Shown in pieces: positions 1 through 11,013 of a stretch of 64,000 nucleotides of DNA. Under the pieces are notes generated by a model that saw only the letters and a list, made by a program, of their open reading frames with translations, searched no databases and had not been told where the DNA came from. Numbering within the stretch: position 1 is the first letter of the stretch; each line of letters starts with the position of its first letter. Origin of the DNA: Rana temporaria. Taxonomy: Eukaryota; Chordata; Amphibia; Anura; Ranidae. The stretch spans positions 221,998,486 to 222,062,485 of the forward strand of contig NC_053491.1 in the NCBI RefSeq assembly GCF_905171775.1, written 5' to 3'. Both the position numbers and the translations under genes were made by a program.

Positions 1-46
1 ATGTTTTTTTTCATGCCGAAAAATTATCGTGTGTATGCGGCATTAG
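1..46. repeat. Edge fragment of a non-autonomous DNA transposon
   Basis: The window opens inside a short element. The sequence around 26-46 (a CGTGTGTA core followed by GCGGCATTAG) is the reverse complement of the terminus of the element at 25411-25971, and the preceding T-rich stretch with CATGCCGAAAA matches its subterminal part. Only one end is present because the element runs off the window. Confidence 0.6.
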
Positions 47-862
47 CCACATTTTTGCTAAATTATAAAAGACAAGGTTCCACCAAGTAAATAGATACCC
101 GACATGCCAAATCTCAAATTTTTGTGCACATGTGAAATGGCGTCAAGCTTCAGTACCCTATATTCTCTACAGGCAAAGCTTCAAAAGCCCCCTATAGGCA
201 TCAGTTTAGTGCTACAGAAGAGGTCTTGTGTTAGAATTATTGCTCTCACTTCGGCGTGCGTGGCGACATTTAACATGTGTATCGCAATCAACGTTTTCAC
301 ACATAGGTGCCCGACACATGCGTTTACATTGGGGGGGGATATTTTATGATCTTGGTTGTATTTTAATTTTTTTGCAAAAAAAAATAAAAAACATGTTTTT
401 ACTTAACTTTTTTTTTCATCAAATATGGAACAAAAGGTTCCATGTTATGTTTTTTGGTAACAGGTTCTCTTCATTGAGATATGCAAGGTCTAAAAGACCC
501 TTCATGTCTCCCCTGTGCTCAACTAAATGTTTTGCAATGGAGATCGCATTGCAAAACATTATTTCCTGGCTGAGCTAGCCGGGGACACCAAGAGATTGAC
601 CCGGAAGCGACATCAGAGACATTGCTTTCCGGGTCACACAAAGAAGGGCTTCTCCTTCCCCTCCAACTGCCGCCACTCGCCATGGAGCTCCCGGGTCCGC
701 CGATGGGCAAGCCGAACCCAGTAAGCGAGGTGCAGCGGTGGGTGGGGAGCGGCGGTACAGGGGGGTGTGTGCGAGCGATCGGGCAGCAGTTGAGCCGCAC
801 AAATGCTCTTACTTGACAGGCAGGAGTCTGCCTGTAAGTTTCACACACAATCACATTGTGGT
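47..862. other. No gene recognised; one perfect small hairpin
   Basis: I find no coding exon or named repeat here. There is a GC-rich patch at about 600-800 and a compact hairpin at 527-559 with 13-nt complementary arms (ATGTTTTGCAATG and its complement) around a 7-nt loop. Open frames over 519-935 look like chance frames in GC-rich DNA. Confidence 0.5.
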
Positions 863-866
863 TTAA

Positions 867-1357
867 AGGGGTTGTAAAGGAAAAAAATTTTTTTCGGAAT
901 AAGCATCCTTTACCTGCAGACATTCCTCTTTTCACTTCCTCATTGTTGGTTTTTGCTCAGAAGTTGCTCTATTTCTTCTCTGTTCTGTTCATTTCCTGCT
1001 TGTCTGATTTTACTGACCACCGTGAAGGGAGGCTTTACTGCGGTGGTCAGTAATGTGCTCACCCCCTCCTGGGAACTACATCTGTGTGGCAGGACGCTCT
1101 CTACGTGTTAGAGACTTCAAGGAGGTGTGAATTACTGGGTGTGCCGCAATTCATACTGGGAAATGTAGTTCTTACATGAACGAGCGATGCAAACCAGGAA
1201 GTGAATGAGAGAACAGAAACTAGAATGCCGGAGGTGATATAGATGAAGGAATTTAATAGGTATGTACTAGTTTTTTAACAGAATCATTACACTATTCTGT
1301 CTGTCTACCTTGCAGACATTAATTTTAGGCAAATTTTTTTTTTCCTTTAGTGACCCT
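867..1357. repeat. TTAA-flanked MITE (TTAAAGGGG family)
   Basis: The element lies between TTAA at 863-866 and TTAA at 1358-1361. Its ends are imperfect inverted repeats (AAAGG then poly-A/T at the left; poly-T then CCTTTAG near the right). Related ends occur at 27114-27562 and 61964. TTAA target duplication is typical of piggyBac-type transposition. No protein is encoded. It ends about 100 bp before the SYCP3 exon. Confidence 0.7.
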
Positions 1358-1455
1358 TTAAGACTAAACATTCTATGTCCTGTTCTGTGCGACTAAAAAC
1401 ACTTGCATTTTTTACACTCTTGTAATCATGTTTATTTTATATATATATATTGTAG

Positions 1456-1555
1456 GCAGAAGTTGAGCAATGAATATTCTCAGCAATTTCAGGCAATATT
1501 TGAACAGTGGGAAGCTGACGTACAGAAAACAGAAGCACAAGAAGAAAAGTTCACT
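1456..1555 (+). CDS. SYCP3: SYCP3 internal coding exon (partial gene, exon 1 of 4 seen)
   Basis: SYCP3 is a lateral (axial) element protein of the synaptonemal complex; its helical core tetramerises and compacts meiotic chromosome axes. This exon encodes the core around QKLSNEYSQQF and ends EEKFT. It starts after a T-rich, TA-repeat tract and AG at 1454-1455; the first base (G) completes a split codon. It ends in complete-codon phase before a GTTAGT donor at 1556. The residues match the vertebrate SYCP3/Cor1 family through a glutamine- and glutamate-rich helix. The open frame runs on into the intron, which is chance. Upstream exons lie outside the window. The next exon is 39.3 kb away, and the phases agree exactly. 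Confidence 0.95.
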
Positions 1556-1591
1556 GTTAGTATACAATTTGCTGAAACCATTATATATCTA

Positions 1592-2569
1592 AATTTAGAG
1601 CCCATTCACACAGGGGCAACACAACTTCCAGCGCGACTTTGGGAGGCAACTTGGACACGACTTGAGTATGAAGTATAAATGTAAGTGGGGTGGTGGCGCT
1701 GCCTGGTGCACGTTCTCACTAGACCCAAATGGTGTGGTGTCTAGGTGCAACCTATTAGGCTATGAGTTACTGAAGGGACCCAACGATGTGATAAAGCTGG
1801 GAACCAGATCAGAAAAATATATTAAGTGAGTGCTAATATCAGTGCAGAAATACAGTGATACATGGCTACCATTTGCCATGAACTACACATATATATATAG
1901 CAATACAGGTTGTATAGCAAACAGTGTACAAGAGTTCTGTAATGTAAATGTCCCATAGGATCCTGCAGCAATAAAAACAGCACAATAGAAAACTTCTACA
2001 CAGCTACTGTGTGAGATATTCAGTCCATATCCAAAACCAAACAAAACATAGACATCTATAAACAACGGTAAAGCTGCAGTGATATGGAGTCCAGGGAGGT
2101 TGTTTCGTGTGGAGGGAGTGGTCCTAGGTCTATTGATACGAGGTCGTCCCGGTGCTCCCCTCAGGGTTCCCCACTCACCAGATGGTGCTCCCTGCTTGGG
2201 GTAACAGACATGTACCACGAAATCCCTCGTTTGCTACTCCTCTCCTCTGCTCACACGTGCAGCTACCTTCCAGATGGTTCTCCATGTATTTGCTGTCCAG
2301 CAAGCCGTGTGCACCACTCAAATCCTCCGTATCTCAAAAAATAGAGAAGGGGACTCCAGTAGTGCAATACCGTTTATGTAAAATTTATTTAAAATTAAAA
2401 TTATAGCCAGTAGTGGAATGCTCCCAAGGAGTGGCTATATATAAAAACAAATATGACAAAAAACATCAGACAGAAAAAATTTGCGTCGGAATGCAGGGTA
2501 CAAAGCATTTGCACAGTGGTGTGTAGCGTGCGCTCCAGCTACAACCACCTAGACGCTGACCCGGAAGTG
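1592..2569. repeat. Unclassified interspersed repeats
   Basis: About 1592-1680 begins with CCCATTCACACAGGGGC, the typical start of the short 'CACAC' MITEs seen at 3922 and 9886, but I see no matching right end. From 1690 a phrase containing GGTGGCGCTGCCTGG recurs at about 8725, so 1690-2569 and 8609-9330 belong to the same repeat family. No coding potential was recognised in either. Confidence 0.4.
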
Positions 2570-3419
2570 GTTGCACACCGCACACCCTGCATTACAGCGA
2601 GAGGGAGCGCCGAGGCAACATCGAAGAAGAGAAGAAGGCGACGCAGAAGACCGGGCCCCGCTAGTAAAAGAGCTGGAAGAAGATAGTGGTGCCTGCAGAA
2701 AGGAGAAAGAACCGGAGAAGAGAGCGGAGAAGTCGGAAGACCCCCAAAGTCGAAAGAAGAACCCCGAAGAAGGGAGAAGACTGGGCCCCACGCTAGTAAA
2801 AGAGCTGGAAGAAGATAGCGGAGGTGCCCGGCAGAAGGGAGAAAGAAGCGGAGAAGTCGGAAGAAGACCCCCGGAGCTGCCTAATAAATTACTTTAAAAC
2901 CTTGTCTAGTGTGTTTTTTTCTTGACATTTCCCCTCCCAGGTGAATGGGTATCCCATACTCATTCACATAAGGTGGGGGGGCCGGGGGCCCCCTTATTAA
3001 AGGGGGCTCCCAGATTCCGATAGGCCCCCGCCCGCAGACCCCGACAACCAACGGCCAGGGTTGTCGGGAAGAGGCCCTTGTCCTCATCAACATGGGGACA
3101 AGGTGGTTTGGGGTGGGGGGGCTGCAGGGCGCCCCAAAGCCCCCACCCCCCCATGTTGAGTGCATGCGGCCTGGTACGGTTCAGGGGGGGGGCGCGCTCA
3201 CTCGTCCCCACCCCCTTTCCTGACCAGCCAGGCTGCGTGCTCGGATAAGGGTGTGGTGTGGATTTTGGGGGGACCCCCACGCCGTTTTTTTGGCGTAGGG
3301 GATTCCCCTTGAAATCCATACCAGACCCAAGGGCCTGGTATGCTCCTGGAGGGGAACCCATGCCAGTTTTTTATTTAAAATTTGGCGTGGAGTTCCCCTG
3401 TGGGAGAAAGGGGTTTGCC
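2570..3419. repeat. Purine-rich tandem duplication followed by a GC-rich repeat
   Basis: A unit containing GCTAGTAAAAGAGCTGGAAG occurs twice, starting near 2660 and 2791 (spacing about 130 bp), in a strongly purine-rich strand. It continues through CTAATAAATTACTTT into a GC-rich segment (2930-3419) with long G and C runs. The 108-residue charged frame over 2571-2897 follows from the low-complexity purine strand; I do not regard it as a gene. The class of repeat is unknown to me. Confidence 0.5.
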
Positions 3420-3921
3420 TTAGACCCCTTTCACACTGAAGCGTGTTTACAGCATTTTAGCTTTTAAAATAGCACTCATAAAACGCTCTCCATGCATCTC
3501 AATGGACCCTTTCACACTGAGTTCTGCCAGCAGCATCTTTGGAGAAGCTTTTGGGCGCTGAAAAAAACGCTCCAAAAACTCCCCTCTCCATTGAAATGAA
3601 TTGAAAGCGCTGTAAAAACGCCTTACCCTTTCACACTGAGGCGTTGCACTGGCGGGGCGTTGAGAAAAGTCCTGCAAGCAGCATCTTTGGAGCAGCTTTT
3701 GGGTGCTGAAAAAACGCTCCAAAAATGCCCCTCTCCATTTAAATGAATTGAAAGCGCTGTAAAAACGCCTTACCCTTTTTACACTGAGGCACTGCAAAAA
3801 CGCCCTAAAACGTTAGGGTCTTAGCAGTGCTTTAACAGCAGGTTGGGATTGCAGATGAGGCTTCGCTCAAATAATGCTCGAAAAACACTTGAAAAATGCC
3901 CCAGTGTGAAAGGGGCCTTAG
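3420..3921. repeat. MITE with TTTCACACTG termini and an internal duplication
   Basis: The left end (CCCCTTTCACACTG) and right end (CAGTGTGAAAGGGGCC) are inverted repeats. Inside, a segment beginning CCTTTCACACTGAG and including AGCAGCATCTTTGGAG is repeated in tandem (about 3508-3627 and 3628-3776), so the element contains extra internal copies of its own end. Non-coding. Confidence 0.7.
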
Positions 3922-4263
3922 AACAGGTTCACACTGGGGCGACTTCCTCTATAACATTTTTTAGTCGCAGCTTTTTCACATTTATATATTTTTTGAACAA
4001 GTGCAGTATTTTTTCCATTCCTGTAAAGTTGCCTCACCTATGAACGGGGATCCGACTTGGAGGCGACTTCCATTGATATCAATGGGTACAAGTCGCCTAG
4101 AAGTCGGATTGAAGTAGTAGAGGAACCTTTTTTCAAGTCGAAGCGACTGCAGTAGTGTCCATTAAGACGGCTCCATTCACTTACATTGATTTCTTCATGC
4201 AGGGCAAATTGGGGCAACTTGAAGTCGGATCCAAAGTCGGAACTGTGTGAATGGGCCTTTAGG
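3922..4263. repeat. Second MITE of the CACAC type, adjacent to the first
   Basis: GGTTCACACTGGGGCGACTT at the left pairs with a degenerate complement near 4246-4262 (TGTGTGAATGGGCC). It directly abuts the preceding MITE. Several GTCGGA/TCCGAC pairs inside add secondary structure. Non-coding. Confidence 0.6.
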
Positions 4264-4374
4264 GTTATGTTTACAAAGAAGGGAAGCTAAAGAAGCAATA
4301 TTTATCAATGTAGTGTTAACTGTTGTGAACAGATTTTGTAATGCCTTTGCACCATTTGCCATTTTACTATTTCA

Positions 4375-4534
4375 TACATAGTTACATAGTTAGTCAGGTT
4401 GAAAAAAGACACAAGTCCATCAAGTTCAACCATAAGAAATAAAATAATAATAATATCGTAAAATCACATATACCCAATTCTATACCCACAGTTGATCCAG
4501 AAGAAGGCAAAAAAAAAAACAGCAAAGCATGATC
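4375..4534 (-). mobile_element. CR1 LINE 3' tail
   Basis: Read on the minus strand this is the non-coding end of a CR1 element: GGATCAACTGTGGG, then an AT-rich tract, GGTTGAACTTGATGG, TTTTTTCAACCTGAC, ending in repeats of TATGTAAC. It is collinear with the CR1 coding pieces at 5371-9591 and separated from them by two insertions (4535-4745 and 4746-5366). It marks the 3' end of that LINE copy. Confidence 0.75.
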
Positions 4535-4745
4535 CAGCATGCGCTGTTCGTTAAAGACGTCATTTACATGGGGTCATGTTTTATTTACATAAAACACGCC
4601 CACCTCTTCTCAATTTGAATTTGGCGCGCTTACGGAGGAAGTGCTTTGTGAATACTGCACTTGCCCGTCTAAGGTGCGGAGGCGTAGCGTAAATAGGATA
4701 TGCTACGCCCACACAAAATTACGTCCCCCTACCTGAATCTAGCCC
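4535..4745. mobile_element. Right-end fragment of a Harbinger-type MITE
   Basis: It ends in ACCTGAATCTAGCCC, the inverted terminus type of the Harbinger elements in this window, and carries the typical subterminal GCGTAGCGTA/TACGC motifs and a phrase (CTTTGTGAATACTGCACTTG) that recurs in the element at 17607-19136. The matching left end is missing. Confidence 0.6.
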
Positions 4746-5366
4746 AATATTTTTTACTTTTTGCTATAATAAATAGCCCATTTAAAAAAAAAATGTTTTT
4801 ATCTCCGTTTAGGCCGATACATATTCTTCTACATATTTTTGGTAAATTTACTAGGAATGGCGGCGATCTGCGATTTTTTTCGGGACTGTGACATTATAGC
4901 GGACACATCGGACACTTTTGACACATTTTTGGGACCATTCACATTTATACAGTGAACAGTGCTATAAATATGCATTGATTACTATATAAATGTGACTGGC
5001 AGGGAAGGGGTTAACCACTAGGGGGCGGGGAAGGGGTTAAATGTGTAGCCTAGTGAGTGTTCTGTAGGGGGAGGGGGGTGACTGGGGGAGGTGACCGATC
5101 TGTGTCCCTATGTACAAGGGACACAGCATCGGTCTCCTCTCCCTGATAGGACGTGGATCTCTGTGTTTACACACAGAGATCCACGGTCCTGCTCAGTTAC
5201 TGGGCAATCGCGGGTGGCCGCGGGGACGCGCATTGTGTTCCCAGTAACGCGACGGTTGCGTGCTCGCCCCCTAGTGGCTTTAAATGACAGGACGTCATAT
5301 GACGTCCTGTCAGAACAATAGAGTATTCCGCCCGCTGTCATTTGACGGCGAGCGGATGTCAAGCGG
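4746..5366. repeat. Fragment of the long TTAACC-ended element family
   Basis: It shares GGCCGATACRTATTCTTCTAC, GGCGGCGATCTGCGATTT and CACTGGCAGGGAAGGGGTTAA-like phrases with the copies at 42805-44611 and 31590-31917, and ends in GCGGTTAA at 5363-5370. The left part is missing; it begins against the Harbinger fragment. The AATAAA-like and GACGTC-type hairpins (5283-5310) belong to the repeat. Confidence 0.65.
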
Positions 5367-5370
5367 TTAA

Positions 5371-6306
5371 AGCACTTTACTGAGCTGGCCAGAACCACCT
5401 CTGCAGGGAGTCTATTCCACATTTTCACTGCTCTAGCTGTGAAGAAACCTTTCCGTATTTGGAGGTGAAATCTCTTTTCCTCTAGACGTAAAGAGTGCCC
5501 CCTTGCCCTCAGTGTTGACCATAAATTGAATAACTCAACACCAAGTTCACTATATGGACCCCTTATATATTTGTACATGTTGATTATATTTCTCCTTTAT
5601 CTCCTCTTCTCAAGAGTGAATAAATTCAGTTCCTCTAATCTTTCCTTATAGCTGAGCTGCTCCTTGCCGTTCTCTGCACTTTCTTCAGTTCCCCAATATC
5701 CTTCTTAAGAACTGGAGCCCAAAACAACTGCATATTCCAGATGAGGTCTTACTAATGATTTGTACAGGGGCAAAATTATATCTCTCTCTCTGGAATCCAT
5801 ACCTCTCTTAATACAAGAAAGGACTTTGCTCGCTTTGGAAACCGCAGCTTGGCATTGCATGCCATTATTAAGCTTATGATCTACCAAAACCCCCAGATCC
5901 TTCTCCACTACGGATTCCACCAGTTGTACTCCCCCTAGTATGTATGATGCATGCATATTCTTAGCCCCCAAGGGCATAACTTTACATTTATCAACATTAA
6001 ACCTCATCTGCCACTTAGTCGCCCAATTAGACAAAGCATTGAGGTCGGCTTGTAAATTGGCGACATCCTGTAAGGACGTTATTCCACTGTATAGCTTGGT
6101 GTCATCTGCAAAGACAGAAATATTACTTTTGATCTCAGACCCAATATCATTTATAAAGATATTAAAAAGTAAGTGTCCCAACACTGAACCTTGGGGTACA
6201 CCACTGATAACCTTAAACCATTCAGAGTAAGAATCATTAACCACTACTCTCTGAATTCTGTCTTTTAGCCAGTTTTGTATCCATTTACAAACTGATATTT
6301 CCAATC
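5371..6306 (-). pseudogene. CR1 LINE reverse transcriptase, palm and C-terminal part
   Basis: This is the second half of CR1 ORF2. The frame at 6349-5705 shows GVPQGSVLG (RT motif 4) and FADDTK with the catalytic aspartate pair at about 6101-6106, then the KCK..PLG and LGVLVDHKL segments of the thumb region. A shifted frame at 5578-5371 gives the closing region (RKGFFTARAVKMWNRLP), which is broken off by the element at 4746-5366. Frameshifts separate the pieces, so no product is expected. Upstream it continues at 6844 after a hAT MITE. Confidence 0.9.
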
Positions 6307-6312
6307 CTGTAG

Positions 6313-6843
6313 TTCTCAACATGGGGGTCGGGATCCCCTCGGGGGTCAAATGTTGATTTCCCAGGGGTCACCGAATCATGGGCTGTTCCTGAAGCTCGCA
6401 CTACTCTCCCAGCCTTTTTTTAACCGCCCAGCTGGGCTGTTGCTGGAGCCCACGGCCGCCCACTCAGCCTCTTCGCAGCCACCCATTCAGTTCATGGCAT
6501 GGCTGGAGGACAGAGACTAGAGGTCAGCTAACTGGTGAAGGATGTGAAGTGGGAGGGGCTGGAAGAGACCTCAGATTTTGGCATAGGTGAGAGAGATAAA
6601 AGGGAAAGAAAGGAGAACAAAGAGAGAGTGGTACATCCTAAAATGTACCATACGTTTTTTTAATACTGTACGAGTGGAAGGAACTCAGGGAGTGCTAAAT
6701 ATCTGTGGGTTAGAGGCGGAAAATCCTTGTCTTGCCTTGGGTGCTGACAATCCACACTACGGAAATAATTTTACTGTTAGGGGTCCCCACAACCTGGGAA
6801 ATTTTATCAAGGGGTCACGGCACTAGAAGGTTGAGAACCACTG
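6313..6843. mobile_element. hAT-type MITE inserted in the CR1 reverse transcriptase
   Basis: The ends are inverted: TTCTCAACATGGGGGTC on the left, GGTTGAGAACCACTG on the right. CTGTAG is present on both sides (6307-6312 and 6844-6849), the remnant of an 8-bp duplication; the outermost left bases are lost. Removing the element joins the CR1 frame exactly (KVKST to GLEIS), which proves the insertion. No transposase inside. Confidence 0.85.
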
Positions 6844-7861
6844 CTGTAGACTTTACCTTACACATGAGCCGTGTGTGGGGAACTGTATCGAACGCTTTTG
6901 CAAAATCCAGGTATACCATGTCCACTGCCACGCCTCTGTCCAAGGTTTTACTTACCTCTTCATAAAAAGAAATCAGGTTTGTCTGATAACTTCTGTTTTT
7001 CATGAATCCATGCTGTCTGTTGCTTAAATCGTTTTTTCCCAGCAGGAACTCGTCTATGGGGTCTTTTGTTAACCTCTCCAGTATCTTCCCAGCTATAAAA
7101 GTTAAATTAAGAGGTCTACAGTTACTTGGTAAAGACTTTGTTCCCTTTTTAAATATGGGCACTACATTGGCCCTGTGCCAATCCAGTGGTACTCTTCCTG
7201 TCATTATTGAGTCCCTAAATATTAGATACAGTGGCTTTGAAATCACAGAGCTCAATTCTTTTAGGATCCGTGGGTGGATGCCATCAGGACCAGGTGCTTT
7301 ATCCACCTTTATTCTGTCTAAATATTTCTGGACCATATCACTTTTGAGCCATTGTGTATCACTTGGGGCTTTGTCACTACCACCCCCATTATGGACATGA
7401 ACTCCCCCATGCTCCTTTGTATACACAGAGATGAAGAAAGTATTTAATTAGCCTTCTCTTTGTCCCCAGTCACCCACTCTAGATTATTTTGTAAAGGGCC
7501 TACATGCTTAGACCTGACCTTTTTACTATTAATATATTTGAAGAATTTCTTGGGGTTTGTCCTACTATCTTTTGCAATCTGTCATTCATTTTGAATTTTT
7601 GCATTCTTGATTTCATTTTTACATATCCTGTTATATTCTTTGTAACATTTAAACAACATTTTTCCTTCATTTTTATATTTTTTAAAAGCTCTTTTCTTAT
7701 AGTTTATAGCTTTTTTAACTTTGGTCGTGAGCCACGAGGTTTTATTTTTAGCCTTTTAAACGTATTGCCCATGGGAATATACTTTGCAGTGAGTTCACAA
7801 ACAGTCTTTTTAAAGGAATTCCCATTTCTGTTCTGTGCCCATTGATGCCAATATTCTCTGA
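6844..7861 (-). pseudogene. CR1 LINE linker and reverse transcriptase N-terminal part
   Basis: On the minus strand, 7861-7430 gives a decayed linker with several stops, and 7426-6850 gives the RT fingers: KAPGPDGIHPRIL, then VPIFKKG, then the first catalytic aspartate in VYLDFAKAFDTVPH. This order is standard for CR1. The frame is joined upstream to the endonuclease at 8135-8608 across a MITE, and downstream to the YADD-type (here FADD) part across the hAT MITE. Confidence 0.9.
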
Positions 7862-8134
7862 GGCCTCGTACACACGGCCGAGGAACTCGACGTGCCAAAC
7901 ACATCGAGTTCCTCGGCCAGTTCAGCCCTGAAGCCGCCGAGGAGCTCGGCGGGCCGAGAGCTCCCATAGAACAACGAGAAAATAGAGAACATGTTCTCTA
8001 TTTTCGCGACGAGTTCCTCGGCGGCTCCATCGGGCTGAAAGTGTACACACGACAGAGTTTCTCGGCAGAATCCGGCTCTGACCGAGTTTCTCGCCGAATT
8101 CTGCCGAGAAACTCTGTCGTGTGTACGAGGCCTT
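7862..8134. repeat. Foldback MITE with CGTACACACG termini
   Basis: The ends AGGCCTCGTACACACG and CGTGTGTACGAGGCCT are perfect inverted repeats. Inside are further hairpins: GAGGAACTCGA-type arms near 7880-7918 and GACAGAGTTTCTCGGCAGAA repeated inverted near 8050-8120. It interrupts the CR1 endonuclease-to-linker region. Confidence 0.8.
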
Positions 8135-8608
8135 ACAGTCTAAGTCCTGGAGAGCAGCCCTCATCCTTGGAAAATTTGCTCTCTTGAAATTAAGTGTTTT
8201 TATCTTTCCCGTATATGTTTTTTGCTTCCAGCTAACATCAAATGAAATCATCTTATGGTCACTGCTACCCAGGTGTTCTTTTATCTGAACATTAGTAATA
8301 AGCTCTGCATGGTTTGAGATTACCAGGTCCAACAGAGCATCATTCCTAGTTGGGGCCCCAATAAGCTGGACCATAAAATTGTCCTGCAATAGGTTTATAA
8401 ATTGTTGCCCTTTATCTGTCCCAGCAGTGTCATTACTCCAGTTAATTTCTGGGTAGTTAAAATCCCCCATTATTATTACCGTCCCAGCCCTTGCAGCCCT
8501 TTCCATCTGTCTAAGGAGCTGAGTCTCCACCTCCTCATTAACATTGGGTGGTCTATAACAAACTCCAATGATTAACTTTGAACTATGCACACCTGTATTC
8601 AGATCCAT
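8135..8608 (-). pseudogene. CR1 LINE apurinic-like endonuclease domain (5' truncated)
   Basis: The minus-strand frame contains GVCYRPPN, GDFNYPEINW (catalytic GDFN motif), DLVIS and LGSSDHKMI (the SDH catalytic motif), the usual order of the CR1 endonuclease. It nicks the target for target-primed reverse transcription in living elements. The N-terminal part of the domain is missing: at 8609 the sequence changes to an unrelated repeat. The apparent ATG at the 5' edge is accidental. Confidence 0.92.
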
Positions 8609-9360
8609 GAATGGTAGAAAACCTGCGCTGGGATACCGAAGGTCTTGAGGCTGCTGCCCCCCTAAATCTGTCCCCTATAGAAGGACAGGTGTAGAATAGT
8701 AAGTATGGAAGTTGGGGTAATGGCGCTGCCTGGGTAAGCTTCTGTCCACTAAACATCCTATAGGTAGACTGCCCAATAATGGGGGCAGGGACAATGCTGG
8801 AATGCAACCCAAACTGTAAGAGTAAGACAATCCCAAAAACGGGGGAGTATTAAGTGCAGACTCAAAGTTGTGCAAGTCTAAATTACACATACTGGCAGAC
8901 TCCTGCCCTTAGGGTACACTGATTGGATGCCTTTCCAGGGGGTGGGCGGACTGATGCGGCACGGCGACTCCCATAAATAGTAGCAGCTGACGTTGCACTG
9001 ACACGCCTCAGAAGACGAATGGAATTTCAAAACGTACGTCAGGCTTGTACGTGTTATGTCACTTCCGGGTGAGCGTCAGGTGGTTTCTGGTTGGAACGCA
9101 CGCCACCACCGCATACCACACGCTCGTTACCCAGTTCAGCCAGATCAGTGTTGTTACACGCTGGCAACTAATACTTTTTTAGAAGATTTTAGATTTCTTT
9201 TGCTTGTGTCTCATTTTTTACTGTTTGTATGCTCCGAGTTGAGCTATAGTGTGGGTCACTTTGTCATCTCAGCCATCCTGTATAGGAACGGTGTCTCCCA
9301 TCTTAGGCTATGACACACTTTTTTGGAGTAAATATTTTTTATATGTCACAAACGGTGTCA
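8609..9360. repeat. Unclassified insertion within the CR1 element
   Basis: This block separates the CR1 endonuclease (8608) from CR1 ORF1 (9591-9379) on the same strand, so it is either an insertion or a replacement. It shares GGCGCTGCCTGG with 1690-1720 and contains CAAAACGTACGTCAGG near 9030. I recognise no protein. Confidence 0.45.
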
Positions 9361-9378
9361 TACTTTATTGCACTACAT

Positions 9379-9591
9379 GGGGCACTCTTTACTACACCAG
9401 CTCTTCAGCCACTTTTTTACTTCCCTAATCTCCCTCTGCCTTTCTGGTGTGGCTCGATGTACCGTTAGTATTCCTGAGAATACTATCTTGGAGGTCCTTT
9501 TCCTCAATTTAGCTCCCAAGTCCCTAAAATTGTTCTTTAGGACACTCTATCTGCCTCTGACTTTGTCATTGGTGCCAACATGCACATACCA
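9379..9591 (-). pseudogene. CR1 LINE ORF1 fragment with SGNH-type esterase motif
   Basis: Minus-strand translation reads W-Y-VHVGTNDKVRGR, one stop, then NNFRDLGAKLRKRTSKIVFSG-like text (cut here) and KKWLKSWC. The GTND block is the asparagine-containing motif of SGNH/GDSL hydrolases that CR1-group ORF1 proteins carry. The strand and order (ORF1 upstream of the endonuclease) fit a single CR1 copy spanning 9591 to 4375. One in-frame stop and truncation at both ends make it a relic. Confidence 0.75.
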
Positions 9592-9885
9592 TTGTAAAAA
9601 AGTTGAATACCTAGCAAAATCAAATACCATATATTGCTGCTAGATTAAAAAATAAACCCTATGTTTATCACTAACAGAATAACAGCCCTTTTAATCCTGT
9701 TACTCTCTAGTCTATTCTTTCAATAAAAAGTTGCCTGTGCTTGTTTTTACTAGTTATGAGGCGTATCTAAAAATCCTCAACTCAAGCTCTCTATGAAAGA
9801 GTCAGTTCTAACAGAGCAGTCCCTTTCAAGCTAAATATAGTGTTAATTGATTGATTGTATTTAGGCTTCTTGTAATGTGTGTTTG
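9592..9885. other. No gene recognised
   Basis: AT-rich intron sequence, possibly the upstream part of the CR1 copy. It contains CAATAAAAAG near 9722 but no reading frame or repeat end that I can name. Confidence 0.4.
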
Positions 9886-10181
9886 AGGCTGGGTTCACAC
9901 TTGTCCGACAAACGGTCCTACATTGAGAGCCTCATGTAGCATGACGTGTGAAAATCAATGTTTCCCTATGAGAGCTGTCTTAACTGGTCCTACACAAGTC
10001 GGCCCGACTTTGAAAATGCTCCCTGTACTACTTTTGGTCCTACATTGATCCTACTTCAGCCCATTGAATATCATTGAAGTCGGACCAAAGTAGTATCCTG
10101 TTCATGAAAGTAGGATGGATGTAGGACCAATGTAGCAGAGCAAAGTAGGATGAAAGTAGTGTAGTAGTGTGAACCCAGCCT
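9886..10181. repeat. MITE with AGGCTGGGTTCACAC termini
   Basis: Perfect 15-bp inverted termini (9886-9900 and 10167-10181). The interior is made of short inverted motifs around TAGGA/TCCTA. Non-coding, about 296 bp. Confidence 0.85.
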
Positions 10182-10658
10182 GAAGCCATAATCACTAGGT
10201 GTTACAAAATAACATTAGCATTAGGGTTATAACAGTTGAAAGACTAGTCGCTATGCTAGTTGAAGGAAGCCTGGCATGGCAGAAATATATAGGTTAGCAG
10301 TGCTGATATTTTGATAAAAATTACAGTTGCAGGGCTGTCTTTAGCCTCTATAAATGTCCTAGGAACAATGCAGCAAATTAAAGTGGATCTTTACCAATAA
10401 CAATTTGATAAAAAATAATGTTCTTTAGCAAGGAACAGACATTCCACATTAACAGTTATGCTATCAAAGCAAATGTGTGCTGTAAATTGCCTATAGCATT
10501 GTTTCTGTTTCTTCTTGCTGGATGTCATCATTTTGCTGAAGCCCCTGAACAGCAGTAAATCTTAAGGCTGTCAGCAGACTGGCCTCTAACAACTTTGGAA
10601 CATTGCCTAAAAATAGAGAGCATGTGCAGAGTAAAGTGAGATGGTGTATTACTGGATT
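10182..10658. other. No feature recognised
   Basis: Ordinary AT-rich intron DNA. I see no inverted termini, coding frame or RNA gene. Confidence 0.4.
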
Positions 10659-10662
10659 TTAA

Positions 10663-11009
10663 AGTGGTTGTAAACCCTGGCAGGAAAAACAAAACAAACA
10701 CCTGCAAGACAAAGGCATAATGAGCCCCACCTCACAAATTACAGGGCTTTGTGAAATTACAGGGCTTAAAAAAGGAGGGAACCCTGATGGGTTTTACTTC
10801 CTCTTTTTTCCCCTGAAAAGTAAAAGCATAATGGGCTAGTATGCAACGCCGTTTCTTCAAAACACATGCATCAATAAGATAATCAACACAGTGTACAGCA
10901 AATATCTCCTAAACGGCACATGTTTAGGAGATATTTACAGTACTTAGAGGTAAGCCTTATTATAGGCTTACCTCTAGGTATAAGTACTGCAGGGAGGTTT
11001 ACAACCACT
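10663..11009. repeat. TTAA-flanked MITE (GTGGTTGTAAACC family)
   Basis: Flanked by TTAA at 10659-10662 and 11010-11013. The ends AAGTGGTTGTAAACC and GGTTTACAACCACTT are inverted repeats. It contains an internal hairpin around AGGAGATATTT and GGTAAGCC/GGCTTACC (10915-10980). The right TTAA is shared with the next element. Confidence 0.85.
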
Positions 11010-11013
11010 TTAA

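Noticed and set aside
1403..1678. Single 91-codon frame as a complete small gene
   Set aside because: Similarity to SYCP3 covers only 1456-1555 and is bounded by splice signals; the ATG and the tail are intron sequence.
2571..2897. Charged 108-residue frame as a gene
   Set aside because: It arises from a purine-rich tandem repeat; every frame of such DNA is rich in Lys, Arg and Glu, and there is no family match.
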